Shown here piece by piece: positions 37,116 through 46,183 of a stretch of 64,000 nucleotides of DNA. The stretch is from the NCBI RefSeq assembly GCF_013201725.1, contig NZ_CP053835.1, positions 496,001-560,000 on the forward strand, written 5' to 3'. The position numbers were made by a program, and so were the translations under genes. The stretch comes from Arcobacter defluvii (GTDB taxonomy: Bacteria; Campylobacterota; Campylobacteria; Campylobacterales; Arcobacteraceae). The notes under the pieces were generated by a model. It was not told where the DNA came from, searched no databases, and saw nothing but the letters and a program-made list of their open reading frames with translations. Position 1 is the first letter of the stretch. The number at the start of each line of letters is the position of its first letter.

Positions 37116-40100
37116 ATGAAGAAAAAATACTTAAGTTTGAGTGCATGTTCTTTATTGGCTGCATTTACATTTATTGGTTGTGGAAGTTCATCTTCTTCTG
37201 ATAATAATACTCCTACCACTACAACAAGTACAGGGACTTTACAATTAAATCCATATTTAGCAAATATTGATTATACATGTGGTTCTATTGTTGGGACAAC
37301 TACATCAGAAGGTAAATTTACTTACGAAGATAATGGAACTTGTACATTTGTTATTGGGGGAAAATCTTTAACTGCAACACCTAGTTCAAATCTTACAATT
37401 GCTCAATTAGCAAATCAAAATGAAGGCGTATCAAGTGAAGTGCTTTCAGCTTATATTATTGCTAAAATGTCACAAAAAACTGGAATTACTTATGATATAA
37501 ATAATTTACCAGAAACTTTTGAATTACCAGATGATATAGAAGGAAGTACAACAAATCCTTTAGTATTTGATACATTTGATAATTTAAAAGCAAAATTAGG
37601 TACAGATTCAATAGTTTCAAAAATTGATAATATTAAATTTGATGTAGCAAATAGATTTGCAAAAAAAGTATCTTTATCATTTCAAGAGTTAGCAACTCCT
37701 ATTACAAATGAAGAACAATTAACTCAACAAGTTTCAAGTAAAGCTTATGTAAATGGTGAAGCTCAAAATATTTCATATACAGAAATTATGAAAACTACAA
37801 TGACTGGAAATAGTGAAATCTTAGGTCAATCAAAAGATTATTTAGATAATCCAATCACATTTGGTGATGGAAGTCCTTATATTTGTAATGGAACAAATGC
37901 AGGTGAAGGTTCAGGTATGGACTTTACATCTTTACACAATGTTGATGGAAAACTTTTTGCTATTTCTCAATTTGAATGTGCATTGGGTTCTATGTATATG
38001 GTTGAATTAAATCAAGATACATCAACAGGTAAATTAACACCTAAAACAGATACTTTAAAATATATTTCACAAAAAGCAGGATTTGGAGGATTTGTACACT
38101 GCGCTGGTCAAAAAACTCCTTGGAATTCTCATTTAAGTTCAGAAGAGTATGAGCCAGATGCAAAATCTCCAGATGGAAACTCTTATTATACAGAATTAGC
38201 AAAATATTGGGGTGAAAAATCATATAGTGCATATTATTATGGATGGACACCTGAAGTTAAAATTGAAAATAATGAACCAGTATATTCAAAACATTATGCT
38301 ATGGGAAGATTTTCTCATGAGTTAGCTTATGTAATGCCAGATAATAAAACTGTATATCTTTCTGATGATGGAACAAATGTAGGACTATTTATGTTTGTTG
38401 CAGATGTTGAAAAAGATTTAAGTTCAGGAACTTTATACGCAGCAAAATGGAATCAAACATCAGAAGCTGGTGTTGGAACAGGAAGTGCTGATTTAACTTG
38501 GATTAACTTAGGACATGCAACAAATGATGAAATTAAAAATATCTTAGACCCAGATGGAGATTTGACAACAAATGATGCTCCAACTTTTGCTGATATTTTT
38601 GATTCAGTATCTGCAACAAATGGAACTTGTGATTCAGGATTTACTTCAATCAACACAAGTGCTGGACAAGAGTGTTTAAAAATTAAATCAGGAATGGAAA
38701 AAGCTGCTTCTAGATTAGAAGTAAGAAGATATGCTGCATTAAAAGGTGCAACAACTGAGTTTAATAAAGAAGAAGGTATTACTTTTGATAAAAATGCAGG
38801 AAAACTATATGTTTCTATAAGTGATGCTAGAAAAGGTATGGAAGATAATAGTTCATACGATGTAGGTGGAAGTAACGATATTAAAATTGCTGCAAACAAA
38901 TGTGGTGCAGTTTATTCTTTAGATGTTTCAACTTCAGAAGTTAAAGATACTTCAAATACAGCAATTGCATCAACTTATGTTGTTAAAAATATGCAAGGTA
39001 TAGTTGCAGGTATCCCAACATCATATGACAGCTCATCTGCTTATGCAGGAAATTCTTGTGATGTAAATGCAATAGCAAGTCCAGATAATTTATCTTTCTT
39101 AGAAAATTCAAATACTTTAGTTATTGGAGAAGATACTTCTTATCACAAAAACAACGTAGTTTGGACTTATAATACAAAAACAACTGAATTAACAAAAACA
39201 TTTACTACACCACTTGGTGCAGAAACAACATCAGCATTCTGGTTCCCAAATCTTGCAAATGGATTTAGTTATTTAGGAGTTGTAACTCAACATCCAGATT
39301 TAAATACAACTGATGGTGGAGAATCTGCTTATGGATATGTTGGACCATTTAAAAACTTAACTGATTTAAAAGATAGTACACCACAAGTATTTAAAAATGG
39401 AGCGTCATTACCTTATACAGTATTAAGAAATGATTTAACAGATGGTTTAGGAAATAGTTTTGAAATAAGAAATGGTGGTTATGGTTCAGCTATGTCAGCA
39501 GATCCTGCTGATGCAAATAGTTTCTATGCAATAACAGATAGAGGACCAAATGCAGATTTTACAGGAGCAGAAGGAAAAGGTAAAAAATTCCCATTACCTG
39601 ATTATACTCCAAGAATTGGACATTTTAAAGTAACTTCAACTGGGGAAGTAGTTAAAACAAAAGAGATTTTACTAAAAGATAGAGATGGAAATAACATCAC
39701 AGGTTTACCAAATACAAGTGCTTTAGGTGGAACTGGTGAAATTCCTTATGATATAAATGGAAATGTAATTGTTGATTCAAAAGGAAATATGAGATTAGAT
39801 GATTATGGTTTAGATAGTGAAGGATTAGCTGTATTGAAAGATGGAACTTTCTGGATTAGTGATGAATATGGACCACATATTGTTCATTATGATGCAACAG
39901 GAAAAGAGATAGAAAGAATCAATCCATTTGCAAGTGATTCAAGAAACAAATATACTTTACCAGCAGAATTTGCAAATAGAAGAGCAAATAGAGGAATGGA
40001 AGGTTTAGCAATAACACCTGATCAAAAAACTTTAGTTGGAATTATGCAATCAACAATGTATAATCCATCAAGTTCAGTTAAAAATCTTGATATTACAAGA

Positions 40101-40667
40101 ATTGTAGCTATTAACTTAGAAGATGGAACAGTAAAACAATATTTATACAAACAAGAGAAAAAACAAAATGCAAACTCTGAATTAGTAGCAATTGATAATG
40201 ATACTTTCTTAGTATTAGAAAGAGATGAAAATTTCTTACAAGATTCAGGTGTTGAAAATACTCAAAAAAATGTATATAAAATCAAATTAAGTTCAGGTAC
40301 TGAACTTGAAAATGTTACATTAGGTACAAATATGGTTCAAGATGCAACTTTAGGATTAACAATTGATGGAAGTACATTAGAAGAGTATGTATTAGCAAAT
40401 GGTTGGTCTGGATTAGAATCAAAAGGAATCAAACCAGTTGAAAAAACTTTAGTGTTAGATATGGTTGCAAAAACAAACTATCCTCATGATAAAATGGAAG
40501 GTTTATGGCTTATTAATAACTCAACACTTGGTGTTTTAAATGATGATGATTTTGCTGTAACAGCAACAGATGGTATTTTAGAACAAAAATATCTTGATAC
40601 AAATAAATTAGTAATTGATAGTAATGTTTTATATATTATTAATGGTTTGGATTTAAGTGCAAATTAA
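37116..40667 (+). CDS. PhoX-type phosphatase fused to phytase-like esterase, lipoprotein
   Basis: 1183-residue lipoprotein; the signal ends FIGC (Cys22) and a Ser-rich linker follows. The middle part (about 230-740) is PhoX-like (DUF839): MGRFSHELAYVMPDNKTVYLSDDG, LFMFVADVEK and the later GITFDKNAGKLYVSISD. PhoX enzymes are calcium- and iron-dependent phosphomonoesterases. The last third (about 760-1180) matches the phytase-like esterase family: GGYGSAMSADPADANSFYAITDRGP, DSEGLAVLKDGTFWISDEYG and NRGMEGLAITPDQ. It probably releases phosphate from organic esters outside the inner membrane. The Pho-box-like promoter suggests induction by phosphate starvation. Confidence 0.85.
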   Translation: MKKKYLSLSACSLLAAFTFIGCGSSSSSDNNTPTTTTSTGTLQLNPYLANIDYTCGSIVGTTTSEGKFTYEDNGTCTFVIGGKSLTATPSSNLTIAQLANQNEGVSSEVLSAYIIAKMSQKTGITYDINNLPETFELPDDIEGSTTNPLVFDTFDNLKAKLGTDSIVSKIDNIKFDVANRFAKKVSLSFQELATPITNEEQLTQQVSSKAYVNGEAQNISYTEIMKTTMTGNSEILGQSKDYLDNPITFGDGSPYICNGTNAGEGSGMDFTSLHNVDGKLFAISQFECALGSMYMVELNQDTSTGKLTPKTDTLKYISQKAGFGGFVHCAGQKTPWNSHLSSEEYEPDAKSPDGNSYYTELAKYWGEKSYSAYYYGWTPEVKIENNEPVYSKHYAMGRFSHELAYVMPDNKTVYLSDDGTNVGLFMFVADVEKDLSSGTLYAAKWNQTSEAGVGTGSADLTWINLGHATNDEIKNILDPDGDLTTNDAPTFADIFDSVSATNGTCDSGFTSINTSAGQECLKIKSGMEKAASRLEVRRYAALKGATTEFNKEEGITFDKNAGKLYVSISDARKGMEDNSSYDVGGSNDIKIAANKCGAVYSLDVSTSEVKDTSNTAIASTYVVKNMQGIVAGIPTSYDSSSAYAGNSCDVNAIASPDNLSFLENSNTLVIGEDTSYHKNNVVWTYNTKTTELTKTFTTPLGAETTSAFWFPNLANGFSYLGVVTQHPDLNTTDGGESAYGYVGPFKNLTDLKDSTPQVFKNGASLPYTVLRNDLTDGLGNSFEIRNGGYGSAMSADPADANSFYAITDRGPNADFTGAEGKGKKFPLPDYTPRIGHFKVTSTGEVVKTKEILLKDRDGNNITGLPNTSALGGTGEIPYDINGNVIVDSKGNMRLDDYGLDSEGLAVLKDGTFWISDEYGPHIVHYDATGKEIERINPFASDSRNKYTLPAEFANRRANRGMEGLAITPDQKTLVGIMQSTMYNPSSSVKNLDITRIVAINLEDGTVKQYLYKQEKKQNANSELVAIDNDTFLVLERDENFLQDSGVENTQKNVYKIKLSSGTELENVTLGTNMVQDATLGLTIDGSTLEEYVLANGWSGLESKGIKPVEKTLVLDMVAKTNYPHDKMEGLWLINNSTLGVLNDDDFAVTATDGILEQKYLDTNKLVIDSNVLYIINGLDLSAN

Positions 40668-40683
40668 ATAATTATTGATATTT

Positions 40684-40707
40684 AGTTTATGAAACACTTC
40701 ATAAACT
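40684..40707 (+). terminator. Perfect 10-bp hairpin after the phoX-like gene
   Basis: AGTTTATGAA and TTCATAAACT pair perfectly around a 4-nt loop (ACAC), 16 bases after the stop. There is no following U-tract, so it is either a weak terminator, a 3'-end stabiliser, or part of the leader structure of the next gene. Confidence 0.4.
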
Positions 40708-40751
40708 TATGATAAAATCTTCCTTATTTACATAAGGAAGATTTATCATGA
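40707..40751 (+). promoter_or_regulatory. Long hairpin masking the ribosome site and AUG of the DUF445 gene
   Basis: A stem of about 20 pairs (13 perfect, then one bulged A, then 7 more including one G-U) has the loop TTAC at 40728-40731. Its 3' arm contains the AAGGAAG ribosome site (40734-40740) and the ATG (40748-40750). In RNA this would hide the whole translation start, as in RNA thermometers or leader-controlled genes. Confidence 0.6.
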
Positions 40752-41455
40752 ACAGAACTGACATAACGAATATAATCACCGTTTTAATCATGGCTTATGG
40801 TTATTCAAATGACAACAATGTGATTTATATGATTGGGATTTTTGCTTTAAGTGGAGCAGTGACAAATACACTTGCAATTCATATGTTGTTTGAAAAAGTT
40901 CCTTTTTTATATGGAAGTGGAGTAATAGAAAGTAAATTTTCTACTTTTAAACAATCAATTCATAATCTTTTGATGAACCAATTTTTTACACCTGAAAACC
41001 TTACAAAATTTTTTCAAGAAGAAGTATCTAGTGCAAAAAAAACAATAGACTTTGAAAAAATCTTAAATAAAACAGATTTTTCACCAGCATATGAATCTTT
41101 AAAAGAATCTGTTATGCAGTCATCTTTTGGTGGAATGTTAGGTATGTTTGGAGGTGAAGCAGCTTTAGAACCTCTTAGAGAACCTTTTACAAAAAAACTT
41201 CAAGCTTCAATAATCTCAATAACTGCTAGTGATACTTTTCAAGAAGTAGTAAATGAAGCTTTAAAATCAGAAGATTTAAGTGCTGATATATATGAAAAAC
41301 TAAGCAAAATAGTAAATGCAAGACTTGAAGAGCTTACTCCTAAAATGGTAAAAGAGTTAGTTCAAAATTTAATCAAAGAACATTTAGGTTGGTTAGTTAT
41401 TTGGGGAGCTGTTTTTGGTGGATTAATTGGATTGGTTAGTGCCTTAGTTGCTTAA
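40748..41455 (+). CDS. DUF445 family membrane protein
   Basis: 235 residues. A first hydrophobic segment (about 20-45) contains SGAVTNTLAIHMLFEKVPFLYGSG, typical of DUF445, then a helical region and a C-terminal membrane helix (about 212-233). DUF445 proteins are widespread inner-membrane proteins of unknown role; some are linked to envelope or host interaction. Its start codon is buried in a long hairpin, so its translation is probably conditional. A terminator follows directly. Confidence 0.83.
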   Translation: MNRTDITNIITVLIMAYGYSNDNNVIYMIGIFALSGAVTNTLAIHMLFEKVPFLYGSGVIESKFSTFKQSIHNLLMNQFFTPENLTKFFQEEVSSAKKTIDFEKILNKTDFSPAYESLKESVMQSSFGGMLGMFGGEAALEPLREPFTKKLQASIISITASDTFQEVVNEALKSEDLSADIYEKLSKIVNARLEELTPKMVKELVQNLIKEHLGWLVIWGAVFGGLIGLVSALVA

Positions 41456-41458
41456 AAT

Positions 41459-41482
41459 GTGAGGATTTATTTTAATCCTCAC
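41459..41482. terminator. Hairpin between convergent genes
   Basis: GTGAGGATT and AATCCTCAC form a perfect 9-bp stem with a 6-nt loop rich in T. It lies four bases after the DUF445 stop and overlaps the stop codon of the minus-strand gene. Probably a shared terminator. Confidence 0.55.
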
Positions 41483-41715
41483 GAATAGTAAGTAAAATGT
41501 TCTTTTTGCTTTTCTTCTTTAAATTCTAAAGCATTTTTATATGCTTCTATATCTTTTTCTAAACTTTGTTTCTCTTCTTCAAGTTTTTTTATTTTTAAAT
41601 TAAGAGTTTCAATCTCATTGTGTAATATTTCATTTCTTTTTTTTAAGATTAGAGCTTCATTTTTATATTTTTCTGCTTCTTCCATAGAAAGTTTACTCAA
41701 TAATTCATAGTTCAT
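41479..41715 (-). CDS. Small coiled-coil protein
   Basis: 78 residues, almost entirely a charged heptad-type coiled coil (KKRNEILHNEIETLNLKIKK and onward), with no signal or membrane segment. The ribosome site AAGGATTTAAA precedes the ATG, which supports a real gene. I recognise no family. It stands alone between convergent and divergent neighbours. It could be a structural or cell-division-type small protein, but that is a guess. Confidence 0.65.
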   Translation of the reverse strand: MNYELLSKLSMEEAEKYKNEALILKKRNEILHNEIETLNLKIKKLEEEKQSLEKDIEAYKNALEFKEEKQKEHFTYYS

Positions 41716-41844
41716 TTTAAATCCTTTGAAATGAAATTAATAATATATATCTTATTATAAAGAATATTATTTAAATATAATTTTACATTAAATTTATAAT
41801 TTTTGCTAATGTTTATTACAATCAATAACAAAACTTTTATATGT

Positions 41845-41850
41845 TAGAAT
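41845..41850 (+). promoter_or_regulatory. Candidate -10 element upstream of the mfd operon
   Basis: TAGAAT lies about 27 bases before the ATG at 41877. It overlaps an upstream in-frame ATG (41841), which argues that this earlier ATG is not the start. Confidence 0.35.
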
Positions 41851-41876
41851 TATCCAAAAATTTTTTGGGGATATTT

Positions 41877-42182
41877 ATGGATGGAATAGAAGTATTAGTT
41901 TTACTTGATGTTGGTGGATTGGAAGATAAAGAAAAGTTTGAAAAACATGTAAAAAAAGAGGGCTTTAAACCAGTTGAAGGTGAAGATTTTGTTTATACAG
42001 CTCACTCTAAAACTACAACATTTTCTACAAAAGCATATATTTTAGAAATTTTTAAAAAAGGGCTTCAAAAAAATAAATTTAATGATGCAAATTTGATTTT
42101 TTTATTAAATGAAACACCTTATCCTACATATTATTATGATAAAGAAACAAATGATTTTGAGTTAGTACAAGTAGAAAAATAG
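41877..42182 (+). CDS. Conserved small protein of unknown function upstream of mfd
   Basis: 101 residues from the ATG at 41877, preceded by TGGGGATATTT. It begins MDGIEVLVLLDVGG and looks like a compact alpha/beta domain with a beta-alpha-beta start (CRISPR Cas2-like or ferredoxin-like in outline only, with no supporting residues). Its TAG overlaps the mfd GTG start by one base, so it is co-translated with mfd. I recognise no family. Confidence 0.65.
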   Translation: MDGIEVLVLLDVGGLEDKEKFEKHVKKEGFKPVEGEDFVYTAHSKTTTFSTKAYILEIFKKGLQKNKFNDANLIFLLNETPYPTYYYDKETNDFELVQVEK

Positions 42183-45169
42183 TGAAAAATATTTATGAAT
42201 TTTTAAAAAATTTAAAAGATGAAAAACGACTAAAAGAGTGCCAACTTTTAATTGTAAATGATGATAGACAAGCTCAAATAGCTTCTGATATAGTTTCTTA
42301 CTTAGGATTTAAACCTTTTTTATTAGCTGATTTTAGAGCAAATTTTGGAGATGATTTACTCTCTTTTAGTGAAGAATTACATGAAATAACTAAAACTTTA
42401 GGTGATTATTATTCATATAAAAAACAAGATAAAATATTAATTTCTCCAATACGAACTATCTCTTATCCTCTTCCAAAAGAAAAATGTTTTGAAAGTTTTA
42501 CAATAAATTTTGTAGATACTTTACATTTAGAAGAATTAAAATCAAAACTTTACAATTGGGGATATTATTTTGTAGATATTGTAACAAGTGAAGCAGAAGT
42601 ATCAATTCGTGGTGATATTATTGATATTTGTCCACTTGGAAGTGATTTTGGATATCGGGTGAGTTTATTTGATGATGAAGTTGAAAGTATTAGAAAATTC
42701 GATATTGAAGACCAAAAGTCTTCTAAAGAAGAGATTGAAAGTTTTTCTATAAATCCTGCATTTTTAGCACTTGATGAAGCATCTTTTGAAGAGATAAATG
42801 AACAAGTTCAAACAGTATCAAGTGATGCTTTTATAAAAGATATTCACTCTTTAGGATTTTGGTATTTAAATGATTTAGGTGAATATTTACCTCAAAATTT
42901 AAGTTCATTTATCACTCAAGAAGCTTTAGAAGAGTTAGATGAAGTTTATGTTTTTGAAGAAAAAAGAATAAATAAAGATAAATTTTTATTAACTCCACAA
43001 ATTTATAATAGTAAAAAGTATCAAGAGATAAATCCAGCAAATGTAAAAGAGTTTATCTCTTTTCATAAAGATAAAAAAATCACTATTATTTCAGGAACTG
43101 AAGCCAAAGTAAAAGGTTATGATTTAGATTTAAATGATAAAAATATCAAATATGTTTTTGATAATCAAATCATAAATCTTGTAAGTGATGAAGAAGTCAT
43201 AATCTCTTTAAATAAAGAGATAAAAAAACGAAGAAAGAAAAAAGTAAAACTTGTACTTGATGAACTTCAATACAATGATTTTGTAGTACATGAAAAACAT
43301 GGTATTGGTCAATACAAAGGAATTGAACCTGTTACTGTTATGGGGGCTAAAAGAGATTTTGTTATTGTTCAATATCAAGGTGAAGATAAACTTTTAATTC
43401 CTGTTGAAAATATCGATTTAATAGATAGATATGTTGCTGATGGAAACTCTTATGCAGTTGTTGATAAACTTGGTAAGGGAAGCTTTGCAAAACTAAAAGA
43501 AAAAGTCAAAGATAGACTTTTTGCAATTGCAAATGATATTATAAAACTTGCAGCTGCAAGAGAACTTGTAAATGGTATAAAAATCAATACAGATAAAAAA
43601 ATTCTTGAAGATTTTCCAAAAAGTGCTGGATTTGAATATACAAAAGACCAAAAAAGAAGTATCAAAGAGATATTTAATGATTTAAGTAGTGGTCGAGTTA
43701 TGGATAGACTTCTTTCAGGTGATGTTGGTTTTGGAAAAACAGAAGTTGCTATGAATGCATTATTAGCAGTTATTTTAGATGGTTATCAAGCAATATTTGT
43801 ATGCCCTACAACACTTCTTGCAACGCAACACTATCATAGTATTCAAAAAAGACTTGATAGTTTTGGAATAAGAGTTGCTAAACTTGATGGAAAAACAACA
43901 GCCAAAGAGAAAACAAGTATTAAAAAAGGTTTAGAAAACGGTGATATAAAACTTGTTATTGGAACTCACTCTTTACTTGATATAAAAACTTCTAATTTAG
44001 CTTTAGTTATCATCGATGAAGAGCATAAATTTGGTGTAAAACAAAAAGAAAAATTAAAACATTTAAGAGAAGATGTACATATTTTTTCTATGAGTGCAAC
44101 TCCAATCCCAAGAACTCTAAATCTAGCTTTATCAAAACTAAAAGGTATGAGTTCACTTCTAACACCTCCAAGTGAAAGACTAGGTGTTAGAACTTATGTA
44201 AAAGAGTATAGTGAAAAACTAATCAAAGAGATAATCTTAAGAGAAAAAAGAAGAGGTGGACAACTATTTTATGTTCACAATAATATAGCTTCAATTGAAG
44301 CAAAAAAAGCTGATATTGAAGCTATTGCTCCAAATATCAAAATAGATATTATTCACTCTCAAATAAAACCTGAAAATGCTGAAAAAATTATCGAAGCCTT
44401 TGAAAATAAAGAGTTCGATATTTTACTTGCAACTTCAATAGTTGAATCAGGAATCCATTTGCCAAATGCAAATTCAATCATAATTGATGGTGCAGATAGA
44501 TTTGGAATTGCAGATTTACATCAGCTTCGAGGAAGAGTTGGACGAAGTAATAAAGAAGGATATTGTTACTACATAGTTGATGATAAAAAATCAATAACTG
44601 ATGATGCTGTAAAAAGACTTGTTGCCCTTGAATCAAACTCATACTTAGGAAGTGGAACAGCCTTAGCTCACCAAGATTTAGAAATCAGAGGTGGTGGAAA
44701 TATCATAGGCGAAGCCCAAAGTGGACATATAAAACAAATAGGATATGGTTTATATTTAAAAATGTTAGAAGATGCACTTGCTAGTCTTAGTGGAGATGAT
44801 AAACCAGAGAAAAAATCAGTTGATATTAAGTTAGCAATTTCTGCTTATATTAGTGATGATTATATCCATGAAGATAGAGTAAGACTTGAACTTTATAGAA
44901 GATTGAGTAAGGCAACTGATATTCAAGAGGTTTATAGTATCGAAGAAGAGATGGAAGATAGATTTGGAAAACCTGATGTTGTAACAAAACAGTTTATAGA
45001 GTTAATTATCATAAAAATTTTAGCTTTAAAACTTGGAATTCAAACAATTAGTTCATATGAAATGAATATTACATTCACAAAAGCTGATGATACAAAAGAG
45101 AGTATAAAATCACCAAGTAAAGATGATGACGATATTATAAATACAACTTTGAAGTATTTGAGAAAGTAA
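42182..45169 (+). CDS. mfd: Transcription-repair coupling factor
   Basis: Translocase that removes stalled RNA polymerase and recruits UvrA. At 995 residues it is shorter than E. coli Mfd (about 1150), as usual in this phylum. The N-terminal UvrB-like part is followed by the RNA-polymerase-interacting domain (YNDFVVHEKHGIGQYKGIEP, about 361-380) and RecG-like motor motifs: GDVGFGKTEVAM, DEEH, SATPIPRT, QLRGRVGRS. The start is GTG (42182), coupled to the upstream small gene. A GNAT gene follows 11 bases later. Confidence 0.96.
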   Translation: MKNIYEFLKNLKDEKRLKECQLLIVNDDRQAQIASDIVSYLGFKPFLLADFRANFGDDLLSFSEELHEITKTLGDYYSYKKQDKILISPIRTISYPLPKEKCFESFTINFVDTLHLEELKSKLYNWGYYFVDIVTSEAEVSIRGDIIDICPLGSDFGYRVSLFDDEVESIRKFDIEDQKSSKEEIESFSINPAFLALDEASFEEINEQVQTVSSDAFIKDIHSLGFWYLNDLGEYLPQNLSSFITQEALEELDEVYVFEEKRINKDKFLLTPQIYNSKKYQEINPANVKEFISFHKDKKITIISGTEAKVKGYDLDLNDKNIKYVFDNQIINLVSDEEVIISLNKEIKKRRKKKVKLVLDELQYNDFVVHEKHGIGQYKGIEPVTVMGAKRDFVIVQYQGEDKLLIPVENIDLIDRYVADGNSYAVVDKLGKGSFAKLKEKVKDRLFAIANDIIKLAAARELVNGIKINTDKKILEDFPKSAGFEYTKDQKRSIKEIFNDLSSGRVMDRLLSGDVGFGKTEVAMNALLAVILDGYQAIFVCPTTLLATQHYHSIQKRLDSFGIRVAKLDGKTTAKEKTSIKKGLENGDIKLVIGTHSLLDIKTSNLALVIIDEEHKFGVKQKEKLKHLREDVHIFSMSATPIPRTLNLALSKLKGMSSLLTPPSERLGVRTYVKEYSEKLIKEIILREKRRGGQLFYVHNNIASIEAKKADIEAIAPNIKIDIIHSQIKPENAEKIIEAFENKEFDILLATSIVESGIHLPNANSIIIDGADRFGIADLHQLRGRVGRSNKEGYCYYIVDDKKSITDDAVKRLVALESNSYLGSGTALAHQDLEIRGGGNIIGEAQSGHIKQIGYGLYLKMLEDALASLSGDDKPEKKSVDIKLAISAYISDDYIHEDRVRLELYRRLSKATDIQEVYSIEEEMEDRFGKPDVVTKQFIELIIIKILALKLGIQTISSYEMNITFTKADDTKESIKSPSKDDDDIINTTLKYLRK

Positions 45170-45180
45170 AAAGGAAATCA

Positions 45181-45705
45181 TTGAATTTAGAGTTTAAAGA
45201 ACTACAAAAAGAAGATATAAAAGAAGTTATTGTTTTAATAAATCAAGCTTATAGAGCAGAAAAAAAAGATAATGCTTGGACTACTGAATCTCATTTACTA
45301 AGTGGAATTAGAGTAAATGAGAATATGATGAAAGAAATTTTAGAAGAAAAAGATACAAAAACATATATTGCAAAAATTGATAATAAAATAGTTGGAACTA
45401 TTCAAGCCAAACTTGAAGGTGAAAATATTCACATTGGACTATTTGCAGTTGATACTAAATCTCAAGCAAGTGGAATAGGAAAAAAACTTTTAGAATTTGC
45501 AGAAAATAGCTCATCTAAACTTTGGAAAAAATCTACTTTTATAATGGAAGTAATATCTACAAGAACAGAACTAATGCAATATTATATTAGAAGAGGATAT
45601 TTAAATACAAATAGTTTCATAGAGTTCCCAAAATCAGAGTATTGGAAAGAAAATACAAATGAAGAACTTAAACTTTTAGTATTGAAAAAAATTATTCAGA
45701 AGTAA
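45181..45705 (+). CDS. GNAT-family acetyltransferase
   Basis: 174 residues with the acetyl-CoA binding signature FAVDTKSQASGIGKKLLEFAE (Q/R-x-x-G-x-G/A form). The N-terminal part (VLINQAYRAEK) and the C-terminal YYIRRGYLNT also fit GNAT enzymes. The start is TTG with AAAAGGAAA upstream. The substrate is unknown. A terminator hairpin follows within 15 bases. Confidence 0.83.
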   Translation: MNLEFKELQKEDIKEVIVLINQAYRAEKKDNAWTTESHLLSGIRVNENMMKEILEEKDTKTYIAKIDNKIVGTIQAKLEGENIHIGLFAVDTKSQASGIGKKLLEFAENSSSKLWKKSTFIMEVISTRTELMQYYIRRGYLNTNSFIEFPKSEYWKENTNEELKLLVLKKIIQK

Positions 45706-45716
45706 TTTATATAAAG

Positions 45717-45755
45717 TTAGAGATTTTAATAAATTTTATTTAAATCTCTAATTTT
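45717..45755. terminator. Intrinsic terminator between convergent genes
   Basis: TTAGAGATTT pairs perfectly with AAATCTCTAA (10 bp), and the enclosed AATAA/TTATT can extend the stem, followed by TTTTAA. It serves the GNAT gene and perhaps the cowN-like gene on the other strand. Confidence 0.65.
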
Positions 45756-45761
45756 AACTAT

Positions 45762-46076
45762 TTAACAACACTCCAACTCACAAACACTCAAAGCTTTCAT
45801 TCCCTTTTCGTCATTTGCTTTTTCAAAAAGTTCATCAAGATAAAAAGAATTTGAACATACAAGATATAAAACAGCCTCTTTTTCATCATCTTTTGGGTCT
45901 CTTGTATAATATGCTTTTGGAATCATTGGAACTATTTTTTTCCAATAGATATTCATATTCTTTGGCTTTTCTAATACCCTAAGCATATTATCAATCACAC
46001 AACAAGCATTTTCAAAACAATTTATATTTTTAAAGCTTATATACCTTTCATCTATTCTAATATCATTATTTGACAT
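45762..46076 (-). CDS. cowN: CowN-like nitrogenase-protection protein
   Basis: 104 residues. The pattern RYISFKNINCFENACCVIDNM near the start, a central Y/W-rich part (NIYWKKIVP), FYLDELFEKANDEKGM and the terminal CELECC match the CowN family as I recall it. CowN shields nitrogenase from carbon monoxide and is found in diazotrophs, so its presence suggests the strain fixes nitrogen. The ribosome site is GGGGGA six bases upstream. No nif genes lie in this window. An AraC regulator is divergent to it. No sigma-54 promoter is visible upstream. Confidence 0.72.
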   Translation of the reverse strand: MSNNDIRIDERYISFKNINCFENACCVIDNMLRVLEKPKNMNIYWKKIVPMIPKAYYTRDPKDDEKEAVLYLVCSNSFYLDELFEKANDEKGMKALSVCELECC

Positions 46077-46135
46077 AAAAAATCCCCCTACAATTATTTT
46101 ATATACAATTTTACTTTTATTAAAAAAATTCCCTA

Positions 46136-46144
46136 TGTTATAAT
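46136..46144 (+). promoter_or_regulatory. Extended -10 promoter of the AraC regulator
   Basis: TGTTATAAT is a TG-extended -10 (TATAAT 46139-46144), 39 bases before the ATG at 46184, in the 107-base divergent gap shared with the cowN-like gene. Confidence 0.5.
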
Positions 46145-46183
46145 GTGAAGAATTAGTGACATTTTACGAAAATAAAGGTAAAT

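Noticed and set aside
38453-38899. 148-codon open frame antisense to the phoX-like gene
   Set aside because: It mirrors a strongly coding stretch on the plus strand, has no ribosome site and its composition is the reverse complement of ordinary codons; treated as a shadow.
41877-42182. Cas2-like protein
   Set aside because: Only size and a beta-alpha-beta-like start match; there is no CRISPR array or cas1 in the window.
46077-46183. Sigma-54 promoter or NifA activator site before the cowN-like gene
   Set aside because: No TGGCAC-N5-TTGC pattern is present, and the only TGT...ACA pair is 12 bases apart rather than 10.
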